In this document: in pieces, positions 41,406 through 48,400 of the stretch
Position numbering within the stretch: position 1 is the stretch's first letter
How the letters are laid out: every line of letters starts with the position of its first letter
Assembly (NCBI RefSeq): GCF_034366625.1
Contig: NZ_JAXMIH010000006.1
Span: 248,001 to 312,000, forward strand
Reading direction: 5' to 3'
DNA from: Prosthecobacter sp.
GTDB taxonomy: Bacteria; Verrucomicrobiota; Verrucomicrobiia; Verrucomicrobiales; Verrucomicrobiaceae
DNA: 64,000 bases
Translations under genes and position numbers: made by a program
Notes under the pieces: generated by a model
What the model was told of the DNA's origin: nothing
The model's database searches: none
The model's input: the letters and a program-made list of their open reading frames with translations, nothing else

Positions 41406-42710
41406 TTACTTGGCCCAGAGCAAGATGGGTTTGGTGCCGGCGCTCACGGTGGTGTCGTCGGGTTTTACACCAGCATCGTGCGTGATGGCAGGCATGAGGG
41501 GCATGCGTTCGGAGCGCATGACATGGGCGCCTTTAAGATCCATGGGAACGTTTTCATGTGTGGCATGCCATGCGGCGAGGATTTTCGGCGCGTCTGCTTT
41601 CTCGGGTGTGAACTCAAAGAGATAGCCGTCCTGCTCGGACTTGTGAATGGCGCGAGTGAAGCGGTAGTCGGCGAGGTGTTTGAGCATCCATGCGATGGCG
41701 TGATAAGCGGGCTTGGGCTGGAAGTTGCGCGTGACGCCGGAGCAGGCGTGGAAGGCGGGTTTGTCGGCGTCGTTGAAAAAGAAGATGAAGGCTTTGTCGA
41801 TGCCCATCTCGGCAAATAGGAAGTAGCTGCGCACGAGCCACATGGCCTGCTCGTCATCGGTGCAGGTGATGAACTTGGCCATGTCGCCCTTCGGATCAGG
41901 CTTCTGCGTGCTGCAATCCCAGCCGAACTCGCTCACCCACATCTCGCGGCCTGCGGCGTGCTTGTCACGCCAGTCGATCATGTCCTGAATCTTGCTGAGA
42001 TACGGCACGGTGGAGTCTTCGGGATAGCTGCGCTTCCAGGTGGGCCAGCCGTCTTTGATGGCGTAGCGATGGATGCGCAGCACGTCGATCATCGGCAGGT
42101 GCGGTTTGAAAATGTCCGCGCCTTTCCAGTAGCGGTCACTGCCGCCAGCCTCGGTGTTGCAGGTGGCGATCTTGAGCTTGGGATTGCCTTCGCGCAGACC
42201 GGCCGCCATCGCTTTGAAAATGCGCAGGTAGGTGGCGTCGTCGATGTGGCCGGGCTCGTTGCCGATCTCGACGCAATCGACGAAGGGATATTTGCCACCA
42301 GGGCCGAAGTTTCCGGCGAAGCCCTTCGCATAAGCGTGGGCATCGCGCTCGATGTCTTTCCAGTTCGCCGCTTTCATGTCATCAAACTGGAGGCAGACGC
42401 TGATGCGCAGGCCTTTGTAATGCCAGGAGCGATAGACCTGCTCCCATGAGACGCGGTTCTTCGCGAAAGGCCACTCGGGCATGACTGAGGTGTCCTTCGC
42501 GAGGTCCCACTTCACTGGATGGTAGTCGCGCACCACGCGGCACACGGGCTGGTAAAGATCTGGCTTGAACTGCACGGTGTGACCGCAAAGGCCGACGAAA
42601 TCGCGGAACAAAGGACGCGCTAGCGATTCAGCAATGAGGTTGTGAGTCAGCGTGACCAACAGAGCCGTGAGGAGTGAAGGGGTGTGCTTCATGGTGGGCA
42701 GCGATTTCAT
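41406..42710 (-). CDS. Secreted clan GH-A-like glycoside hydrolase
   Basis: 434 residues from ATG 42710 (overlaps the previous stop as ATGA; ATG 42692 is the alternative, MKHTPSLLTALLVTL). Signal peptide then a TIM-barrel-type protein. The acid/base motif is N-E-P in FVDCVEIGNEPGH and a probable nucleophile is Glu in MWVSEFGWDCST; together they fit clan A families such as GH39/GH5/GH44, but I cannot choose one. The C-terminal part (YLFEFTPEKADAPKILAAWH) is a beta domain. Confidence 0.75.
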   Translation of the reverse strand: MKSLPTMKHTPSLLTALLVTLTHNLIAESLARPLFRDFVGLCGHTVQFKPDLYQPVCRVVRDYHPVKWDLAKDTSVMPEWPFAKNRVSWEQVYRSWHYKGLRISVCLQFDDMKAANWKDIERDAHAYAKGFAGNFGPGGKYPFVDCVEIGNEPGHIDDATYLRIFKAMAAGLREGNPKLKIATCNTEAGGSDRYWKGADIFKPHLPMIDVLRIHRYAIKDGWPTWKRSYPEDSTVPYLSKIQDMIDWRDKHAAGREMWVSEFGWDCSTQKPDPKGDMAKFITCTDDEQAMWLVRSYFLFAEMGIDKAFIFFFNDADKPAFHACSGVTRNFQPKPAYHAIAWMLKHLADYRFTRAIHKSEQDGYLFEFTPEKADAPKILAAWHATHENVPMDLKGAHVMRSERMPLMPAITHDAGVKPDDTTVSAGTKPILLWAK

Positions 42711-43813
42711 CGCGGAAACGGACGCAGAACCTTCGCCAACGACTGGATGCGTGCATCGTCAGGCTTGCCATCGTCACCGAGCGTGGGCTGGAGCCAGCCG
42801 CCTTCGTCGTGCTCGTTCCAGGCATAGATGATGATGGCGTTGGCGGGGTTGAGATCGCGATTGGCTTGGGTCCACTCGATGGCTGCGCGGACGTGCGCTG
42901 CGATTTCATCCGGCGTGGCGGTCGTGGCATCGATCAGAGGCTTTTGCTGATGCCATGGCGTGGGGTCGGGCGTGGCCGTGACCCATGAGCACCATGATGG
43001 CGGGCGCTCCTGGCGTGGGCGCGTGTCCCAGCCTGCGGTGGCAAAGGTGATGCATGGGGTAAGCTCGCGCTTCCATTTCCCCCACACCTTCTCACTCACC
43101 GAATGGGACGTGAGCCGCTCGTAGGTTTCAGGATCGGTGGTGTAGCCTTTGCCCGAGCAGGCATACTCGGAGATGGCATCGAAGCCGAGCGCCGCGCGGT
43201 CTTTTTCTGCCTCCCAGCCCATGAGCACGAGATACGGTGCCTTCAGGCCTGCGGCGATGGTTTGGCGCTTCAACTCCTCCCACTCGGCTTTCCCGATCTT
43301 GGAGGTCTTGCCGAACAAACACAGCAGCGGTCGGCTATCGAGCACGGTTTGGTAATCAGGATTCCGGAAGTGCTCCACGATACAGCTCCAGGCTTTCGTG
43401 CCTGCTTTGTCGAGTCGCGCACCTTCCTCGACGAGGCAGTAGCGAATGCCTTTCTTATCCTTCGCGGCGAGGTAGCGATTCAAACCGATGCTCAAGCCCG
43501 GCGCTTCACCGAGATAGTCCACGAAGGCCCAGTAGTTCAGCCCCGCCAGCGCGGCATACGCGATCTCCTGCTCCATGATGGCCTGCGAGTCGCCATTGAT
43601 GCTCACCTTGCCTTCGTCCATCACACGCGCGAACCACGGCAGGCGAAAATGATACTTCGGCTGCCCCAGCGATGCCTCCACAGCCTTCACCACGCCACCA
43701 TCGCCATACCAGCCGTCCCAGCGGATGGCTCCGACGATGGGGGCGTCATCGGCAGCGTTCAGTGCTGCCAGCGGCACGAGCAGCAGGCTGAATGTGGCGA
43801 TGCGGCGAGTCAT
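42707..43813 (-). CDS. Secreted GH99/WbsX-like protein
   Basis: 368 residues with signal peptide MTRRIATFSLLLVPLAALNA. Motifs IRWDGWYGDGGVVKAVEAS, YAALAGLNYWAFVDYLG, APYLVLMGWEAEKD and the terminal IIYAWNEHDEGGWLQPTLGD match the GH99-like/WbsX superfamily, endo-acting mannosidases and relatives on TIM barrels. Family-level only; the glycosidic bond is unknown. Tightly packed: 3 nt after the DUF1501 stop and overlapping the next gene. Confidence 0.65.
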   Translation of the reverse strand: MTRRIATFSLLLVPLAALNAADDAPIVGAIRWDGWYGDGGVVKAVEASLGQPKYHFRLPWFARVMDEGKVSINGDSQAIMEQEIAYAALAGLNYWAFVDYLGEAPGLSIGLNRYLAAKDKKGIRYCLVEEGARLDKAGTKAWSCIVEHFRNPDYQTVLDSRPLLCLFGKTSKIGKAEWEELKRQTIAAGLKAPYLVLMGWEAEKDRAALGFDAISEYACSGKGYTTDPETYERLTSHSVSEKVWGKWKRELTPCITFATAGWDTRPRQERPPSWCSWVTATPDPTPWHQQKPLIDATTATPDEIAAHVRAAIEWTQANRDLNPANAIIIYAWNEHDEGGWLQPTLGDDGKPDDARIQSLAKVLRPFPR

Positions 43814-43816
43814 GGA

Positions 43817-45238
43817 TCAGGCGATGAGTTCTTTAATGACACCATGCCCTTCGAGGCCGGTGAGGCGTTGTTGGAGGCCGTTGTGGTAGAAGGTGAGCTT
43901 CTCGTGGTCAATGCCGAGCAGATGCAGCGCGGTGGCGTGGAGTTCGTAGCTGTGGGTGATGTTTTCGACGGCTTTGAAACCGAGTTCGTCGGTGGTGCCG
44001 TAGCCGGTGCCACCTTGGATGCCGCCGCCGGCCATCCAGGCGGTGAAGGCTCCGGCGTTGTGATCGCGGCCTTTGCCGCTGCCTTGCGCGGCGGGCTGGC
44101 GGCCGAACTCGGTGGTGCAGATGACGAGCGTATCCTCCAGCAGGCCGCGTGATTTGAGATCGGCGAGCAATGCGCTCGCGCCCGTGTCGAGCACTGCGCC
44201 CCAGTAGCCGTGGTCGCGCACGAGGTCTTCGTGGCTGTCCCAATTGGGGCGAATTTTCTTCGCAGTGGTGTTTTCTGCGCCGCAGTAGATTTGAATGAAG
44301 CGCACGCCGCGTTCGGCGAGTCGGCGGGCCATGAGACATTGGCGGCCAAAAGGGCCGATCTCGGGATCATCGATGGCGTAGAGCTTCTTGGTGAGTTCGG
44401 TTTCGCCACTGAGGTTGGTGACTTCGGGGGCGCTGAGCTGGAGTCGCGCGGCCATTTCATACGCGGCGATGCGGGCGTCGAGTTCGGTGTTGGCGGTGCG
44501 TTGCGCCGCGTGCTGGCGGTTGAGTTTTTGCAGGAAGGCGAGCGTTTGCTGATCTTGCACGCGACCGGTGCCACTGAAATCCTTCGGCGGAAAAAGATCG
44601 GCGATGGGTTGCTCGGTGTTCGTGGCATCGAGCGTGGTCGCCTGATGCACGGCGGGGAGAAAGCCCGCGCCCCAATTGATCGGACCGCCGGGCGGCAGGC
44701 CGCGTGGATCAGGCAGCACGACGAAGGCGGGCAGGTTGTCGCTCTCACTGCCGAGGCCATAGGTGACCCACGCGCCCATGCTGGGGAAGCCGGGCAGTGT
44801 CTGGCCGGTGTTCATCATGAAGCAGCCCGGGCCGTGCAGCGCGGTCTTGCTCTGCATGGAGTAGATGAAGGCCATGTCATCGACATGCGTGGCGAGTTTG
44901 GGAAACAAATCGCTCACCCAGCGTCCGCATTGGCCGTGCTGTTTGAAGGGGTAATAGCTCGGCTGGCAGTTGCCGGGCTTGGACGCGAAGAACTGCAACT
45001 TGCCATCGGGATCAAAGGGCTTGCCCGCGCGTTTGATCAGTTCCGGCTTGAAATCAAACGTGTCCACATGGCTCAAGCCACCGGGGCAGAAGATCTGGAT
45101 GACGCGCTTCGCCCTCGCCGTGTGATGTGGCTGCGCGCCGCGTGCGAGCATGGAGGTCAAAGCCAGCCCGCCGATGCCACCGGCGGCGGTTTGAAGGAAG
45201 GAGCGACGTGAGTGATGGGCGTTCATAAATCGATTCAT
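43817..45238 (-). CDS. Tat-exported DUF1501 protein
   Basis: 473 residues. Twin-arginine signal HHSRRSFLQTAAGGIGGLAL, then DUF1501: RAKRVIQIFCPGGLSHVDTF, FFASKPGNCQPSYYPFKQHG, LPAFVVLPDPRGLPPGGPIN, GVRFIQIYCGAENTTAKKIR, NWDSHEDLVRDHG and VICTTEFGRQPAAQGSGKGR with DHNAGAF. Alkaline-phosphatase-like fold (sulfatase relative) without the sulfatase Cys; exact chemistry unknown. Usually next to a DUF1549/DUF1553 protein; here that gene is 3.2 kb upstream in the same operon. Confidence 0.93.
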   Translation of the reverse strand: MNRFMNAHHSRRSFLQTAAGGIGGLALTSMLARGAQPHHTARAKRVIQIFCPGGLSHVDTFDFKPELIKRAGKPFDPDGKLQFFASKPGNCQPSYYPFKQHGQCGRWVSDLFPKLATHVDDMAFIYSMQSKTALHGPGCFMMNTGQTLPGFPSMGAWVTYGLGSESDNLPAFVVLPDPRGLPPGGPINWGAGFLPAVHQATTLDATNTEQPIADLFPPKDFSGTGRVQDQQTLAFLQKLNRQHAAQRTANTELDARIAAYEMAARLQLSAPEVTNLSGETELTKKLYAIDDPEIGPFGRQCLMARRLAERGVRFIQIYCGAENTTAKKIRPNWDSHEDLVRDHGYWGAVLDTGASALLADLKSRGLLEDTLVICTTEFGRQPAAQGSGKGRDHNAGAFTAWMAGGGIQGGTGYGTTDELGFKAVENITHSYELHATALHLLGIDHEKLTFYHNGLQQRLTGLEGHGVIKELIA

Positions 45239-45990
45239 TCTGGGCGTCCGTTCTCGGCGGGCTTCTGGCCCTCGATGAGCGCCTTCGCCTGACGCACGAA
45301 GCGGCGGCCGAGGAGTTCGTAGCCGGGTTTGGTGTAGTGCAGGTCATTGGTCATCACGCCTTTGACTTCTTTGTCGTTGAGATCATCGCAATCGACCCAC
45401 GCGCCATGCGCATCGCCCTTCGCGACCTCGACCTGGGCCTCTCGCACGATCTTCCACGCTGGCGGGTTGATGCGTTCATGATCGCTGATGCGGCCGATGA
45501 CGACATTCATGTCCGGGCGTTTCAAATCGCGGCGCAGGTTCGCGATGAGCTGCTTCAAGGCATCGGCATAAGGCGCGTGCAGACCGGTTTTCGAGTCGTT
45601 CTCGCCCTGCATCCAGCAGAAGGTGATCGAGGCCGGATTCGGGTGCGCTTTGAGCAACTCCGCGAACTGGCTCAAGATACGCGGATAAAAGAACGCTGTC
45701 GCTTTGGCACCCTGATCCTTCGCCCTCGCCTGCGTGACATCGACGCCGTGCTTCGTGGCGATGTCGTTCCATTCACTCACCCAGTAACGGATCGGCTGAC
45801 CTCCCGCCGCGACCTTGATGTAGGCCACATCGGCGTCGGGGAAGAGTTTCTTCGCCTCCGGCTCGAAACCGAGCTTCGGGTCCATGCCAGCCATGTTTGA
45901 CTGGCCGGAGAGGATGAAGAGATGCGAAGGCTTGTCCGCTGCTGAAGCGAACGAGACGAGGGCGAGTGTGAGGAGAATGAGGTGTTTCAT
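45235..45990 (-). CDS. Secreted SGNH acetylesterase (sialate O-acetylesterase-like, SASA)
   Basis: 251 residues with signal peptide MKHLILLTLALVSFASAA. Catalytic Ser in the G-Q-S-N-M motif (LFILSGQSNMAGMDPKLGFE), then TFCWMQGENDSKTGLHAPYA (W-M-Q-G-E block) and the late D-x-x-H motif TNDLHYTKPGYELLG. It removes O-acetyl groups from polysaccharides, helping the glycosidases in the operon. Coupled to the DUF1501 gene by an ATGA overlap. Confidence 0.88.
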   Translation of the reverse strand: MKHLILLTLALVSFASAADKPSHLFILSGQSNMAGMDPKLGFEPEAKKLFPDADVAYIKVAAGGQPIRYWVSEWNDIATKHGVDVTQARAKDQGAKATAFFYPRILSQFAELLKAHPNPASITFCWMQGENDSKTGLHAPYADALKQLIANLRRDLKRPDMNVVIGRISDHERINPPAWKIVREAQVEVAKGDAHGAWVDCDDLNDKEVKGVMTNDLHYTKPGYELLGRRFVRQAKALIEGQKPAENGRPE

Positions 45991-45993
45991 GGT

Positions 45994-47310
45994 TTAACGA
46001 ACCCAGATGGCTTTGCCGGTTCCGCCTTTCGGCGTGGTCTTTGGGTAGTCAGGGTTGGGTTTTTGCTCGATGACGCGGACGATTTGGTCGATGTGCAGAT
46101 CGGTTTGGGCATCGCGGATACGAACGCCGGTGACGGCGACATTGCGCACGGTGCAATTGAGGTCGGGAGAGAATATTTCGACCCAGGTAGCCGGGTCATT
46201 GGGTTTGTGTTTGTAGGTCGCGGATTTCGGGCCGAGTTCGATTAGGCGGAAGTCGTCGCGCGGTGGGAAGCCGAGTTTCACGTCGGAAACAACGAGGCCG
46301 TTGGTGTTGGCGTGGACCTGGATGCTGCCGGGGCGGTGGAAGATGAGATTATCGAAGCGGAGGTTTTTTAAAGTGCCTACGCCAGCGCTGAAGTCGTTGT
46401 CGCGGCCGAGTTCGAGGTTGGGCTGGTCGTAGAGTTTGAAGTCGCGGATGTCTGTGATGCGGCGGATCGTGATGTCGTGGATGGGGCAATCCAGCATGGT
46501 GCCATCGCTGAAACGCTTCACGCCGGGCAGCAGTCGGATGGAGTTGGCGGACGGGATGCCATCGGGAGCACCGCGAACGTCCTCAATGACGATGTGATGG
46601 ATGGCTCCGAAGCTGGGCGCGTAGTTTTTCCATTCCCAGGCATTGAGCGCGACGGTGTCATCGTGCGAGATGCCGCTGACGTTGCGAATGAGTCCGTCGC
46701 TCGCGGGGCCGTTCACATGCACGCCATCGCGTCCGTGCTCGTCGAGCGTGACGCCATCGACGGTGAAGTCGCGCGCGTTTGCCAGATGCACGGCGAAGGC
46801 CTTGCTCCGACGCACGGTGATGTTTCGCACGGTCACGCGGCGGACGTTTTGCAGCAGGATGACCCCATGCGTGCCATGCACATGCGCTTGCTTCGAGGAA
46901 TGACCGCGCGTGTTGCCCTCGCCAAACGTTGTCCAGATGCCGCCTTCGATCTGGATGTCAGTATCGGGCTGCGTATCGGCGGGCACGGGCTTGTCGGCAA
47001 AGCCGACGATGTGCTCGTTGCGCACCATGCAGGTGTTGGTGCCGGGCTTGAGCTGGATCACAGTATCCGCGTCTGCGGTGAGCTTTTGGCCGGATTTAAG
47101 GATGATGGGGCCGTCGAGAACGTAAGGCCCAGCACGCTTTGGAAGATGCACAGCGTTGTTTTTGTCGAGCGTGGCCTGGATGGCAGCGTTGGCGGATTCG
47201 CCTTCGATGGTAGGTGCCGGGCGCAATGCAGCAGCATGCGACATCATTGCCGCGAACGCTGCCAACAACAGAATGATGCAGCGCATGAATGTGGGTTCAG
47301 AGCGGGCCAT
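45994..47310 (-). CDS. Secreted right-handed beta-helix protein, GH28-like
   Basis: 438 residues from ATG 47310; ATG 47286 (MRCIILLLAAFAAMMSHA) gives a shorter, cleaner signal peptide and is possible. Repeated coil motifs of a parallel beta-helix: GVILLQNVRRVTVRNITVRR, FAVHLANARDFTVDGVTLDE, GRDGVHVNGPASDGLIRNVS, and GISHDDTVALNAWEW with the D-D pair of polygalacturonase-type GH28. NGLVVSDVKLGFPPRDDFRL belongs to later coils. It may be a galacturonan-type lyase or hydrolase, but GH28's other catalytic residues are not clear. Confidence 0.7.
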   Translation of the reverse strand: MARSEPTFMRCIILLLAAFAAMMSHAAALRPAPTIEGESANAAIQATLDKNNAVHLPKRAGPYVLDGPIILKSGQKLTADADTVIQLKPGTNTCMVRNEHIVGFADKPVPADTQPDTDIQIEGGIWTTFGEGNTRGHSSKQAHVHGTHGVILLQNVRRVTVRNITVRRSKAFAVHLANARDFTVDGVTLDEHGRDGVHVNGPASDGLIRNVSGISHDDTVALNAWEWKNYAPSFGAIHHIVIEDVRGAPDGIPSANSIRLLPGVKRFSDGTMLDCPIHDITIRRITDIRDFKLYDQPNLELGRDNDFSAGVGTLKNLRFDNLIFHRPGSIQVHANTNGLVVSDVKLGFPPRDDFRLIELGPKSATYKHKPNDPATWVEIFSPDLNCTVRNVAVTGVRIRDAQTDLHIDQIVRVIEQKPNPDYPKTTPKGGTGKAIWVR

Positions 47311-47316
47311 GGTCGG

Positions 47317-48366
47317 TTAATTCTTCTCCCATGGTGCTCTGAACTTGGGCTTTTCGGTGAGGAACTCGAGGCCGCCGCGTAACCTGCCCTCCTTGGTGAA
47401 GTAAGGGTGGAAGCCCTGGCCATTGATGCCATTGCCATCGTAGCGGTCGCGACGCGTCGAGATGGCGATGCCTTCGCGCAAGGCCCAGCCCATCCAGCCG
47501 AAGCCCGCCTCGCTAAGCAGGGTGGTGTAATACTTCGCCACTTCGGCCCGCGTGGCGTCGTCGAGACAGCCGGGGATGGTTTCGTTGACGAGCAAGGGCT
47601 TGCCGTGGCGCTGCTGGATCGCCTTGTAGCTGACGATCTTGGCCTCCAGCGCCTTGCGTTCGCGATCATACGGATGACCGCAGAGCACATCCATGATCGG
47701 CGCGTAGGTGTCGATGTTGCCGCCGTTCATGGTGCCGATGGTGATGGGCTGCTGCACACCGCAGGCGCGCACGGTGGCCGCGATGTCGCTGAGCCAGGCA
47801 AACTCGCGCTTGTTCGCGTCGCTGTTCAAATCATGCGCCAGCGGCTCGTTGCAGAGATCCCAGATGAGGATGCGATCATCCTTCGCCAGCGGCGTGACGA
47901 GCGCCTTCACATACTCCAAAGGCTGGTTCCAGCCGGGCTTCAAATTCTCCACATAGGTGCCGCCGTAGTCGAACTTGGAGTCGTGCCAGCGATTGAACAG
48001 GCATGGCATGACCTTCATGCCGTTCTCGGCGATGGCAGCGACGGCATCCATGAAGTTTGCTGTGACTTTTTCAGGATCACGAATCCACGCCGTGAACTCG
48101 ATCCACAGCCGGATGCAGTTCGCATGGACCTGCTTCGCCAGCGCCACCTCCTCGCGCATTTTCGCGCCGTCGTAAAACCACCACGCATCCTCGATTCGCG
48201 CCGCCCATGACGGAATGATGCTGAAGCCGCGCAGCCAGCCGTAGTCAGGATAGGCGTGCAGTGTGGGCTTTGCGGTGGCCGCGTCGAGACGCGCGAGTCC
48301 ACTGGCGAATGCGGTGACGGCCAGGGTTTGCAGCGCGCGGCGTCGGGTGATGTGTGAAGAGTTCAT
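47317..48366 (-). CDS. Tat-exported clan GH-A (GH5-like) glycoside hydrolase
   Basis: 349 residues from ATG 48366, which begins the Tat signal MNSSHITRRRALQTLAVTAF; the frame is open to 48417, which would overlap the upstream gene by 17 nt. Acid/base motif D-L-C-N-E-P in ILIWDLCNEPLAHDLNSD and nucleophile Glu in LLVNETIPGCLDD. VHANCIRLWIEFTAW and GFGWMGWALREGIAIS are typical beta-strand/Trp positions of GH5 and related TIM barrels. Substrate not predictable. Confidence 0.8.
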   Translation of the reverse strand: MNSSHITRRRALQTLAVTAFASGLARLDAATAKPTLHAYPDYGWLRGFSIIPSWAARIEDAWWFYDGAKMREEVALAKQVHANCIRLWIEFTAWIRDPEKVTANFMDAVAAIAENGMKVMPCLFNRWHDSKFDYGGTYVENLKPGWNQPLEYVKALVTPLAKDDRILIWDLCNEPLAHDLNSDANKREFAWLSDIAATVRACGVQQPITIGTMNGGNIDTYAPIMDVLCGHPYDRERKALEAKIVSYKAIQQRHGKPLLVNETIPGCLDDATRAEVAKYYTTLLSEAGFGWMGWALREGIAISTRRDRYDGNGINGQGFHPYFTKEGRLRGGLEFLTEKPKFRAPWEKN

Positions 48367-48400
48367 GCTTTTATCAAAAGTGGCGCGTGGCGGCTTCGGG